A stretch of 14,662 nucleotides of DNA from NCBI GenBank assembly GCA_011682595.1, contig JAACEH010000005.1, forward strand, positions 1 through 14,662, given 5' to 3'. Shown here piece after piece: positions 7,833 to 13,579 of the stretch (position 1 is its first letter; every line of letters begins with the position of its first letter). Below the pieces are notes generated by a model. That model ran no database searches. It saw only the letters and a list, made by a program, of their open reading frames with translations, and was not told the origin of the DNA. Both the position numbers and the translations under genes were made by a program. The stretch comes from Anaerolineaceae bacterium (GTDB taxonomy: Bacteria; Planctomycetota; Phycisphaerae; FEN-1346; JAACEH01).

Positions 7833-9473
7833 TTAGTTTCGGCCGAAGAGGGGCTGAAAGTCTCCCCGGAAAGGATAGATATCGGCGAAATTCTGGTCGT
7901 ACACCAGGCCAAAACCGTAGGTGGCTCGGAACGCGTTACGCAGAACGGCCAGCCAGATGGCCCCCTGGTCTGTCCCCACGCGGATCAGATCGTCGGGCTG
8001 AAGAAAAAAGTCCGGGGCCTCGCCCTTGGCGATCTTCTCCAGGTCCACGTAGATGATTTCTTCTTCGTTCTCGCTGACCCGGCGAACCAGCTCGGTCCGC
8101 TTTGGAATGGCCACTTCGGTCAACCCGCCCGCCGCGGCAATAGCCTGAAGCAGTGTGATCTTCCGCCCGGTGAGGCTGTAAACGCCACGACGAACGACCT
8201 CGCCGTCGATGTACCACTCGCCGGCCGGGGGCTCGGGAACGTTTAGTATGTCGCCGTTGCGGAGCACCGGGTTCTGCGTCGGATCCAACTGCAGGGCTGC
8301 ACGAACGTCGATGCGAATGATTCGCCGCAGGCCCTCGCCGCCCTGGATCACGCCAAGGCGGGCCAGCTTCTTCTGAAGCGACTCGGGAAGCTCGGAGATG
8401 GCAAAGCCTTCTTCGGGAACCAACTGCATCTCGGCCTCCTGTCCGGCCTCAGACTCAGCTTCGGCGGACTTCTCGACCTCGACCCATTTGCCGTCAACGA
8501 ACTTCCATTTATCCTGGTCCTCTTTCCGCTCCGACGGCGGTTCCGGCGCCTCGACCTCGGGCTCGACCACCTGCTCCGCCTCGGGCGCCTGGTCCTGTCC
8601 CTCGTCCACCGGCGGCGTGCGCCCCTCGGCCAGAAGCTTGAGTTCCTCCAGCGGCGTCAATTGCTTCGGTTTGTCGGCTTCGGCCTTCGGCTCCGGCACT
8701 CCTTCGCCGGCGGCCGATGATTCTTCCGCCTCCCCGGCTTCGCCCTCGACCTCTGCCTCGGGTTCTTCCTCCTCGACGAACGATTCAAGCAACAGGCGGT
8801 TCAACTCCTCGGGAGTGAAGCGCCGCGACAGGTAAGCCATATCTTCGGCGAATGGGCTGATCCCACCGGCCTGTGCCAGGCCGTGCAGCAGTTCCATGTC
8901 GGTCGTCACCAGAGGGTACATGCCGGGCTGGTTGACCGCGCCCATGACATAGAAAAACTGGTTTCGGTACTCGGTCACAAAGACGCTGATGTTCGGATCG
9001 GCCAGCGGATCGGGCGAGTACATATCCTTGAGCCGCTGCTCCAGACCAGCAGCCGAGCGGCCGGAGGCCTTGACCCGGCCCACGTAGGGCAAGGTGACAT
9101 TGCCCCCCTGGGTGACGCGGACTTCCTCAAAGTATGGAGCGTTGGGCTGGTACAGATCCTGAATGGTGATCCGCAACAGGTCGCGCGAGCCGAGAATATA
9201 GTCGCCCTCGGGGGGCCTCAAGTCGCTCGGCAGCGGCCCGGGGAAATCCAACTCTTCCTCCAGGTCCTCCTGGACCCAGTAGCGAAGATCCTCGTACCAC
9301 TCGTCGTAGGATTCCCAAATGGGGTTGCGGACCCGCTTGGTGCGGCAAAAGGCCAGCTTGTTGTAGCGGCCTATCCAGTTCGGCGCACAACCTTCGGTCA
9401 GCAACGATACCAGAACAACCAGCAACAGAGATATCATGCCAAGACGACGCGGAGAGCGGATTTGGTTCGGCAC
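7833..9473 (-). CDS. Polysaccharide export outer-membrane lipoprotein (Wza/SLBB type) with acidic insert
   Basis: This 546-residue protein is predicted to form the outer-membrane or periplasmic part of an exopolysaccharide export channel. A hydrophobic signal (about 12-26) ends in LLTEGC with C29 as the likely lipidated residue; T and E at -3 and -2 make the lipobox imperfect. The polysaccharide export domain lies at about 88-170 (GDYILGSRDLLRI, then LPYVGRVKASG). SLBB-like modules follow: the first begins at about 172 (FYVMGAVNQPGMYPL) and closes at about 385-416 (VLRNGDILNVPEPP), and the second is at about 419-500 (YIDGEVVRRGVYSL, AIAAAGGLTEV). The first module is interrupted by a low-complexity Glu/Ala/Pro-rich insert at about 233-350. 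Start choice: GTG at 9473 lies nine bases after GGAG (9486-9483); longer frames lack this and bury the signal peptide. It is the first gene of the minus-strand group. Confidence 0.87.
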   Translation of the reverse strand: MPNQIRSPRRLGMISLLLVVLVSLLTEGCAPNWIGRYNKLAFCRTKRVRNPIWESYDEWYEDLRYWVQEDLEEELDFPGPLPSDLRPPEGDYILGSRDLLRITIQDLYQPNAPYFEEVRVTQGGNVTLPYVGRVKASGRSAAGLEQRLKDMYSPDPLADPNISVFVTEYRNQFFYVMGAVNQPGMYPLVTTDMELLHGLAQAGGISPFAEDMAYLSRRFTPEELNRLLLESFVEEEEPEAEVEGEAGEAEESSAAGEGVPEPKAEADKPKQLTPLEELKLLAEGRTPPVDEGQDQAPEAEQVVEPEVEAPEPPSERKEDQDKWKFVDGKWVEVEKSAEAESEAGQEAEMQLVPEEGFAISELPESLQKKLARLGVIQGGEGLRRIIRIDVRAALQLDPTQNPVLRNGDILNVPEPPAGEWYIDGEVVRRGVYSLTGRKITLLQAIAAAGGLTEVAIPKRTELVRRVSENEEEIIYVDLEKIAKGEAPDFFLQPDDLIRVGTDQGAIWLAVLRNAFRATYGFGLVYDQNFADIYPFRGDFQPLFGRN

Positions 9474-9482
9474 GCCCAAGTA

Positions 9483-9486
9483 CTCC
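9483..9486 (-). promoter_or_regulatory. Ribosome-binding site that fixes the export gene start
   Basis: The minus strand reads AAAGGAGTACTTGGGCGTG. GGAG at 9486-9483 is nine bases before GTG 9473 but only three before a TTG in the same frame, which supports the GTG start and places the signal peptide near the N terminus. Confidence 0.65.
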
Positions 9487-9658
9487 TTTAATCGCTCTGT
9501 CTCAATGTTGGCGTCAAACCCATGAAGCCACCCGGAGCAAAATGATACCAGGTTGGCATCTCCGGCGGCCAGCAAAAAAACACACACATAAACAACCGAT
9601 AGCCGCCACCACTGTCGGGCCAATACAACGCGAGCCCGTTAGTCCTGAAAACACAACG

Positions 9659-9668
9659 GGTTCGAACC
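9659..9668. promoter_or_regulatory. Palindrome at the predicted transcription start of the export operon
   Basis: GGTTCGAACC is a perfect 10-bp palindrome positioned over the start expected from the promoter at 9700-9673. It could be a repressor operator; nothing in the window says for which protein. It resembles a tRNA T-loop but no tRNA is present. Confidence 0.3.
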
Positions 9669-9672
9669 GTAA

Positions 9673-9700
9673 AGTATAACAGGCTCCAGCCCCATGTCAA
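9673..9700 (-). promoter_or_regulatory. Sigma-70 promoter of the export/exosortase genes
   Basis: On the minus strand TTGACA (9700-9695) is followed after 16 bases by TATACT (9678-9673), a near-consensus pair. Transcription would start near 9666, giving a leader of about 190 bases before the GTG at 9473. No known riboswitch motif, including the c-di-GMP aptamer core, is recognisable in that leader. Confidence 0.65.
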
Positions 9701-9859
9701 CAGCGCCCAGCCTCTTCATACAAACCAAGAAGGGACGTCGGAACAGCAATCGTCACATGAGTTTCGCCGCCGCTGAACTCGGCCCGACTTCCGATCTCTT
9801 CTCCCTCCTGGCTAACGAGTTGCTGCTGCCTTGCGTCAGCCGGATCCTGGCCCGGAGAT

Positions 9860-9889
9860 TTGCAAAACCCAACTACTGCATTTTATATA
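9860..9889 (+). promoter_or_regulatory. Candidate plus-strand sigma-70 promoter
   Basis: TTGCAA (9860-9865) and TATATA (9884-9889) are 18 bases apart in a locally AT-rich stretch. Start would be near 9896. This is moderate evidence, because the -10 box lies in a simple TA run. Confidence 0.35.
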
Positions 9890-9895
9890 TACCGT

Positions 9896-10104
9896 CCCAG
9901 TAGCTCTTTGGCTAGTTATTTATCGAACTTAGGACCAGGAAATCTCCAGACAATCGGCGTTCTTGGACCAAAAAAAGCTGGTGCCGCCACACCACCCAAG
10001 CCACCCGCCGTCCGGCGGCGCATGTGGCAACGGACGGACGGCGAAAACCCGCATCACCGCGAACGCCCCGGGCACACCGTTGCGTCGGATTGCGGGGCCT
10101 TTTT
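9896..10104 (+). ncRNA. Candidate structured RNA of about 205 nt
   Basis: This is the stretch between the promoter at 9860-9889 and the terminator at 10065-10104, with no reading frame I trust. Pairing potential inside it: CCAGGAA (from about 9936) with TTCTTGG (to about 9967, one G-U), and a 9-bp helix CGCCGTCCG (10006-10014) with CGGACGGCG (10035-10043). The promoter is only moderate and the sequence is matched to no known RNA family. On the opposite strand a TGGTG-TGGCGG-CACCA hairpin followed by seven T residues (about 9991-9970) could stop minus-strand readthrough. Confidence 0.3.
10065..10104 (+). terminator. Possible intrinsic terminator
   Basis: GCCCCG (10065-10070) pairs with CGGGGC (10093-10098), followed by CTTTTT (10099-10104). 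The 22-base loop is long, so efficiency is uncertain. It would end the candidate RNA that starts near 9896. Confidence 0.4.
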
Positions 10105-10354
10105 GTCCGGCCACTCAGCCTCAATATCGCTGACCAGCCGAACAAGCCCGATTGTTTTGAAGCCCGGATGTTAGAATGGGCAACTCTTGACGGTTCTGAC
10201 GACACCGTCCTCGCGTTTCACCCGAATGAGGGCGGATGGTGTTCCCGCGCGACAACTTGTCACAGACCATCCTTTTACCAATCACCGCCTCTGGCAATCT
10301 TAAGTGCTGAGCATGAGGCCGGTTGTGCACTGCAGCCAATCCAATTCATGCAAA

Positions 10355-10369
10355 TGGCACACCGTTTGC
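10355..10369 (+). promoter_or_regulatory. Sigma-54 (-24/-12) promoter upstream of a PEP-CTERM gene
   Basis: TGGCACACCGTTTGC matches the RpoN consensus TGGCAC-N5-TTGC at every fixed base, with GG and GC separated by exactly ten bases. Transcription would start near 10381, about 317 bases before the VPEP-CTERM gene at 10698. Sigma-54 control through the PrsK/PrsR two-component pair is established for PEP-CTERM genes in floc-forming bacteria. No such activator is encoded in this window. Confidence 0.65.
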
Positions 10370-10380
10370 GAGAATATCTC

Positions 10381-10697
10381 AAGGAACGTAGGGAGAAGAC
10401 TCGTGCTGGGGGTCGTGCCGGTCGGGTTCGCAGGCTGAGGCATGACTCTTGCGAGTCCGCTTGTGTGCGGACAGGCATGAGGAGGCTCTCGGACTTTACT
10501 GGTCCGGGCCGTTGCGCCTTGGGCCAGTCATACGGGATGTCCGCATGTGGGCGGCCGTGCTGCAGCGCGGTGCCGTCATCGTCGCGGACTTAAGTGGGAG
10601 CGGCACGGCCAAGGGCGCCCTATGATGAGCGCCCGCTGAAAGGCTGTGTCGACATACAGAATAGCGGGCACTGCAATGGTAAGGGAAGGGTAAGCTA
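10381..10697 (+). other. Long structured leader of the first PEP-CTERM gene
   Basis: The stretch from the predicted sigma-54 start to the ATG holds no credible gene but several hairpins. Two of them, GACTC-TTGC-GAGTC (10444-10457) and GTCCGC-TTGTGT-GCGGAC (10455-10472), share bases 10455-10457 and compete. Further on are GTGCCG...CGGCAC (about 10571-10606) and GGGCGC (10613-10618) with GCGCCC (10629-10634). It may be a regulatory 5' UTR; no known riboswitch is recognised. Confidence 0.35.
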
Positions 10698-11297
10698 ATG
10701 TTGAGAACGATTCTTGCAGCACTCTTGGTGGTCACGATCGGCAGCGTTGCCGTAGCCGCACCGGTCGTTGTCGATTTCGACGACCTGTCGTACTCGTATG
10801 TTCTAACTGGATCGGGGTATGCCGGGCTGACTTGGGAAGCGGGTAACGCGGGCTACCAAAGCAACCCGGGCCGCTGGATCACGCCCACGGACACGAACGA
10901 CTATCCGCATTCACTGCCGCACAATGCGATCAATGCGTGGGGCTGCACGCTGATCGGCATCGGCTTCCCGCAGCCGGTCGATGTTCTGGGCGCCTATTTC
11001 GCCGCCCAGGGCGTTAGCAGCGGTTGGACAAGCGGCGTTCGCGTCCACGGCTATCTGGGCGGCAACCCCGTCGGAACCACAGGATGGTTCAACGACATCG
11101 ACGACGTAGCCGACTGGTTCGCCATCGGTCTGTCGAATGTGGACCGGATCGTCGTCGAGTCGGTGCCCATAAGCCTGGGTGGCGGCTGGTTCGGCATGGA
11201 CGACCTGACCTACAACGTCGTTCCCGAGCCGGCCACCCTTTCGCTGCTCGGCCTGGGCATTGCCGGGCTGGTGGCCCGCAAGCGGCGCAGACGCTGA
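10698..11297 (+). CDS. Secreted VPEP-CTERM protein, putative exosortase substrate
   Basis: This 199-residue protein has a Sec signal peptide (about 1-20, cut after AVA-A) and a middle domain rich in aromatic and Gly residues without enzyme motifs. It ends in a sorting tail at 175-199: VPEPATLSLLGLGIAGL followed by the basic cluster ARKRRRR. This tripartite tail (PEP motif, hydrophobic helix, Arg-rich end) is the exosortase recognition signal. The start VVVDFDDL and the final FGMDDLTYN are typical of beta-sandwich PEP-CTERM proteins that end up in the surface or EPS matrix. ATG 10698 is preceded by AAGGG and followed directly by the signal peptide. It converges with the other PEP-CTERM gene and has its own sigma-54 type element at 10355. 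Substrate of the exosortase at 5746-7644 by inference. Confidence 0.88.
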   Translation: MLRTILAALLVVTIGSVAVAAPVVVDFDDLSYSYVLTGSGYAGLTWEAGNAGYQSNPGRWITPTDTNDYPHSLPHNAINAWGCTLIGIGFPQPVDVLGAYFAAQGVSSGWTSGVRVHGYLGGNPVGTTGWFNDIDDVADWFAIGLSNVDRIVVESVPISLGGGWFGMDDLTYNVVPEPATLSLLGLGIAGLVARKRRRR

Positions 11298-11370
11298 AAC
11301 TCCGGGGATCTTAGTCTCCCGCGGCTCTGTCAGTGCGCTCCGGGGCAAGGGAACCTGCGGCTGATCAATA

Positions 11371-11405
11371 GCGAGGCGGATGCTCTCTTGGGGCATCTGC
11401 CTCGC
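11371..11405. terminator. Hairpin between the convergent PEP-CTERM genes
   Basis: GCGAGGCGGATGC (11371-11383) pairs with GCATCTGCCTCGC (11393-11405), a 13-bp stem with one G-U and a 9-base loop. It lies 73 bases past the plus-strand stop and 32 past the minus-strand stop. No T tract adjoins it on either side, so it may be a bidirectional stabilising or Rho-dependent 3' structure. A smaller hairpin CCGCT-GGTC-AGCGG sits at 11413-11426. Confidence 0.5.
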
Positions 11406-11437
11406 GGCGCCACCGCTGGTCAGCGGAAATCGGCTTT

Positions 11438-12205
11438 TCAGACGCTTTTTTTTCTCTTGTTTTGCCGCAGGAGAATCAGCCCGCCGAAAAGGACCAGCCC
11501 CACCGTCGCCGGCTCAGGCACGATATCGAACCGGACCTGGCTCCAGTTGCCGCGGCCGGCGTCGAGACTGGCGGCGCTGCCGAAACGCACGACCAGCTCA
11601 TCCGCTTGGGCGTAGCCCGCCCAGTCGCTGATCCGCTCCACGCCGTCGATGAGAATATCAGCCGTGGCAAGCTGCGGATCATAGACAATTTCGTAGAGAT
11701 GATAGCCGCCGCTGGAGTTGGTGTAGTTGATGCCGCCTGGCGGGTAACCGACGGCCGTCTGGGCCCGGACCAACTGGTTGTCACTGCCGTCGGACCCGAA
11801 ATTCAGAATCCAATTGCGAAGGCCGTCGTTGAGGTAGAACACCACCGCCCCGTACGGATCGTCGGACGTTTCGGTCACCCGCACCCTGACCGTCGCCGAC
11901 CAACCCAGGTCGCGCGCCGCGGCGCCCTGCTGCTCGGTGAGCAAGTGGTAGTAACGGCCCACGCTGCCCGTCACCGTCGAGTTGTCCGCAGTGAACCAGG
12001 CGTTGTCCCCCAAGCCCAGGTCGTCGGTCACGGGACCCACCGTGCAATTGGGACGTGCATCGTGGATCCAGCCCTCGTCCACAGGATCGCTGTCGCCGTC
12101 ATGTTGGATGATGATGTCGCCCAGACTTCTCTCGGCAACCGCCCCACTCAACACGGCGGCTGCAACCGCCAACATCACCATTGGCACCATTGTCGGGCTG
12201 CGCAT
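11438..12205 (-). CDS. Secreted VPEP-CTERM protein with LamG-like beta-sandwich
   Basis: This 255-residue protein has a signal peptide at about 1-24 (MVMLAVAAAVLSGAVA) and a central domain with the alternating strand pattern of a concanavalin/LamG-type fold (ATVRVRVTETSDD, GAVVFYLNDGLRNWILNFG, GYHLYEIVYDP, ATADILIDGVE). The sorting tail at 229-255 is VPEPATVGLVLFGGLILL followed by RQNKRKKSV. Longer frames upstream are rejected because ATG 12205 is preceded by AGGAGAG at a normal distance and leads straight into the signal peptide. It is probably a surface or matrix protein that may bind carbohydrate; the ligand is unknown. It has its own sigma-54 type element 48 bases upstream and is a likely substrate of the exosortase in this window. 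The fold call is by pattern only. Confidence 0.87.
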   Translation of the reverse strand: MRSPTMVPMVMLAVAAAVLSGAVAERSLGDIIIQHDGDSDPVDEGWIHDARPNCTVGPVTDDLGLGDNAWFTADNSTVTGSVGRYYHLLTEQQGAAARDLGWSATVRVRVTETSDDPYGAVVFYLNDGLRNWILNFGSDGSDNQLVRAQTAVGYPPGGINYTNSSGGYHLYEIVYDPQLATADILIDGVERISDWAGYAQADELVVRFGSAASLDAGRGNWSQVRFDIVPEPATVGLVLFGGLILLRQNKRKKSV

Positions 12206-12252
12206 TGGGTTCTCTCTCCTACAGTCGCGGCCTGGCCGTCGGGAAACAGCCC

Positions 12253-12267
12253 GCAATCTCATTCCCA
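12253..12267 (-). promoter_or_regulatory. Sigma-54-like promoter of the second PEP-CTERM gene
   Basis: The minus strand reads TGGGAATGAGATTGC: TGG and TTGC elements with exact GG-N10-GC spacing. The -24 box is weaker than at 10355 (GAA in place of CAC). It ends 47 bases before the ATG at 12205, an ordinary distance. Confidence 0.5.
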
Positions 12268-12438
12268 ACGGCAACTGAAAAAGGTGGTCCCTTGCCCTAA
12301 AAACCAAGGCAATTCGTCCCCCGGAAATCCGATCGGCCTGCACCAGTAGCCTCTCCATGTAGCGCACGCCGCCGGACAGTCAGCTAACCTTTGTCCTGCA
12401 TTCCCTAGTTTTCGACACTCGGGGCAACCTGCCCACAC

Positions 12439-12494
12439 AAAAAAAAACGGGGACCACCGCCTGCGGCATATCATGTGCCGCAAACATCGGTCCC
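12439..12494 (-). terminator. Two-tier intrinsic terminator of the candidate sRNA
   Basis: On the minus strand GGGACC (12494-12489) pairs with GGTCCC (12455-12450). Inside, after a symmetric internal loop, TGCGGCA (12482-12476) pairs with TGCCGCA (12468-12462) around a 7-base loop. A run of nine T residues follows at 12447-12439. Confidence 0.7.
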
Positions 12495-12546
12495 GGGATG
12501 CGTTCTCAACCCTCGGCGGTGCCGCTCGTCCCGGCACCACCAGCCA
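12439..12546 (-). ncRNA. Candidate small RNA of about 108 nt
   Basis: This is an autonomous minus-strand unit with a near-consensus promoter (12581-12553), predicted start near 12546 and a strong intrinsic terminator ending in nine T residues (12447-12439). The RNA would fold into a 5' hairpin of 10 bp (GGTGGTGCCG with CGGCACCGCC, one G-U, 7-base loop; 12541-12515), an open linker of about 20 bases and the terminator hairpin. No start codon with a ribosome-binding site and credible frame is seen. The shape is typical of trans-acting sRNAs. It lies upstream of the second PEP-CTERM gene in the same direction, so an attenuated leader is the main alternative. It matches no family I recognise. Confidence 0.5.
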
Positions 12547-12552
12547 CAAAAA

Positions 12553-12581
12553 ACTATAGCACAACCCCACAGCCAAGTCAA
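12553..12581 (-). promoter_or_regulatory. Sigma-70 promoter of the candidate sRNA
   Basis: On the minus strand TTGACT (12581-12576) is followed after 17 bases by TATAGT (12558-12553). Both boxes are one base from consensus at ideal spacing. The nearest downstream reading frame start is 348 bases away and lies behind a strong terminator. Upstream, from 12582 to the regulator promoter at 12898, I see no gene and no further signal. Confidence 0.65.
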
Positions 12582-12897
12582 ACGCTACAATCGCCGCTTT
12601 TTCAGAAAAACCGCCGGTCCAGGTCGCCGCCGCCGCATCGCCCCGGATGGTTCTTGCGGACCTTGATCTTCCCAATGCTCCCGCCGAGTGCGCTTGCCCC
12701 GAGGCCAAGGCCCCGATCGCCGGCGGCGATTTTCGCAACTCGCCGACAACTTTATGATACCCGGTGTGATTATAAATAAAATCGAAGTAGGCCCTGAGGA
12801 GTTGATTGTAGCGCGTAGCCCGGGTGAGCGCCAGCGAGAGGGGCGTCAAGAACGCCCCCCCCTGCCCCTGATCCAGAAGTTTTTCTCAAAAAAGGGG

Positions 12898-12925
12898 TTG
12901 ACAACCGCCCCGCGTCTGTTATAGT
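12898..12925 (+). promoter_or_regulatory. Sigma-70 promoter of the ArsR-type regulator
   Basis: TTGACA (12898-12903) and TATAGT (12920-12925) are separated by 16 bases. Transcription should begin near 12932, inside the palindrome at 12927-12945, so a protein bound there would block the polymerase. Confidence 0.75.
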
Positions 12926-12926
12926 G

Positions 12927-12945
12927 TTTTAGTGGATACTGAAAT
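12927..12945. promoter_or_regulatory. Operator copy 1, over the regulator's transcription start
   Basis: TTTTAGTGGATACTGAAAT is an imperfect palindrome with half-sites TT-AGT and ACT-AA (TTNAGTN4ACTNAA). It recurs inverted at 13393-13411 with a single mismatch. It sits between the -10 box and the ribosome-binding site of the ArsR-family gene, the usual place for an autorepression site of this family. Confidence 0.7.
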
Positions 12946-12950
12946 GGAGG
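12946..12950 (+). promoter_or_regulatory. Ribosome-binding site that fixes the regulator start
   Basis: GGAGG at 12946-12950 directly abuts a TTG at 12951 but is six bases from GTG 12957, so the GTG is chosen. Confidence 0.65.
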
Positions 12951-12956
12951 TTGTCC

Positions 12957-13373
12957 GTGGCCAGCACGCGAGCTGAGAAATTCAAGGTCCTGGGCGTCGA
13001 ATCACGCATCAGGATCATCGAACTCCTGAAGCAAAGGGGGCCTCTCTGCGTGAACGAGATGTCTGGTGTCCTGGGCCTCAGTCCCTCTGCCGTTTCGCAA
13101 CACCTCAAGGCTCTGAAGTACGCCGGTCTGGTTCGCAATGAGCGAAAGGGCTATTGGATACACTACGAAGTAAACCCGTCCGCATTGCAGCACTGCAAGG
13201 AACTGCTTTCCAAGGTATGCACGTGCGGTTGCCGGGGGAGCGGCCGGTTTCGGGAGGCGGAGATCGACAAGGCCCAAGACAAGCTGGCCCTCTTGAAGAA
13301 ATATGAACGGGAACTCCGCAAAGAACTCAAAGAGGTGCAAGCCCGAATCGAGGAGGTCAAAGGTGAGGAATGA
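12957..13373 (+). CDS. ArsR/SmtB-family repressor with CTCGC and coiled-coil tail
   Basis: This 138-residue protein starts with a winged helix-turn-helix: KVLGVESRIRIIELL (about 10-24), then C31 in GPLCVNEM, where classical ArsR proteins carry ELCVCDL, then the recognition helix SPSAVSQHLKAL (42-53) and wing residues RNERKGYWIHYEV (60-72). After H79-C80 comes C88-T-C90-G-C92. The last 35 residues form a charged amphipathic helix with YERELRKELKEVQARIEE (116-133), an extension ArsR regulators normally lack. Together the cysteines suggest a thiol, soft-metal or metalloid sensor, but the ligand cannot be read from sequence. GTG 12957 is preferred over TTG 12951 by spacing from GGAGG. The promoter overlaps the palindromic operator, implying autorepression. 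Confidence 0.88.
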   Translation: MASTRAEKFKVLGVESRIRIIELLKQRGPLCVNEMSGVLGLSPSAVSQHLKALKYAGLVRNERKGYWIHYEVNPSALQHCKELLSKVCTCGCRGSGRFREAEIDKAQDKLALLKKYERELRKELKEVQARIEEVKGEE

Positions 13374-13384
13374 CCTCTTTTTTT
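13353..13384 (+). terminator. Intrinsic terminator overlapping the end of the regulator gene
   Basis: GAGGTCA (13353-13359) pairs with TGACCTC (13371-13377), an 11-base loop lies between, and seven T residues follow (13378-13384). The regulator's TGA stop (13371-13373) forms the start of the right arm, so translation to the stop may affect folding. It separates the regulator's transcript from the Cys-rich genes. Confidence 0.7.
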
Positions 13385-13412
13385 CAGATACTATTTCAGT
13401 ATGCACTAAAAT
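13383..13412 (+). promoter_or_regulatory. Candidate promoter for the Cys-rich microprotein genes
   Basis: TTCAGA (13383-13388) and TAAAAT (13407-13412) are 18 bases apart. The -35 box is poor, but the second operator copy fills the space between the boxes and overlaps the -10 box, the arrangement expected for a repressed promoter. It implies a leader of about 160 bases before 13580. Confidence 0.4.
13393..13411. promoter_or_regulatory. Operator copy 2, ahead of the Cys-rich genes
   Basis: ATTTCAGTATGCACTAAAA is the reverse complement of TTTTAGTGCATACTGAAAT and differs from copy 1 by one base (18 of 19 identical). It lies just after the regulator's terminator, in otherwise unrelated sequence, so the conservation is unlikely to be chance. 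Confidence 0.7.
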
Positions 13413-13579
13413 ACCGAATAGCAGTGCTCGCCCCGCAGGCGGCAGACGGGCCGGGAGGCGTTGGCGGCGGGGCGTCGAAGTCCTGATGAATCGGTCACTT
13501 ATGTTTGGTGCAGTTGACAGGGGTCGAGAGGTGATAGTCCAGAAGACACGCCAGATGGCGCGAAAGGAGGTGATGAGCA

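Noticed and set aside
9474..9666. c-di-GMP or other riboswitch in the export operon leader
   Set aside because: None of the conserved aptamer cores I know can be found; only weak hairpins and a T run are present.
9652..9672. tRNA-like T-arm (GGTTCGAACC on either strand)
   Set aside because: No acceptor, D or anticodon arms can be drawn around it; better explained as a palindrome at a promoter.
9850..9867. Sigma-54-like TGGCCC...TTTGC
   Set aside because: GG and GC are 11 bases apart; the holoenzyme needs 10. Similar off-by-one matches near 9538, 10070 and 14094 were dropped for the same reason.
10024..10593. 189-codon plus-strand frame
   Set aside because: It crosses the terminator at 10065-10104 and the sigma-54 element, is Arg/Cys-rich without pattern and lacks a ribosome-binding site.
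12259..12849. 196-codon minus-strand frame upstream of the second PEP-CTERM gene
   Set aside because: It covers the sRNA promoter and terminator, has no domain and no ribosome-binding site.
13514..13542. TTGACA at 13514-13519 as promoter of the Cys-rich genes
   Set aside because: No acceptable -10 box follows at 15-19 bases; the operator-overlapped boxes at 13383-13412 fit better.
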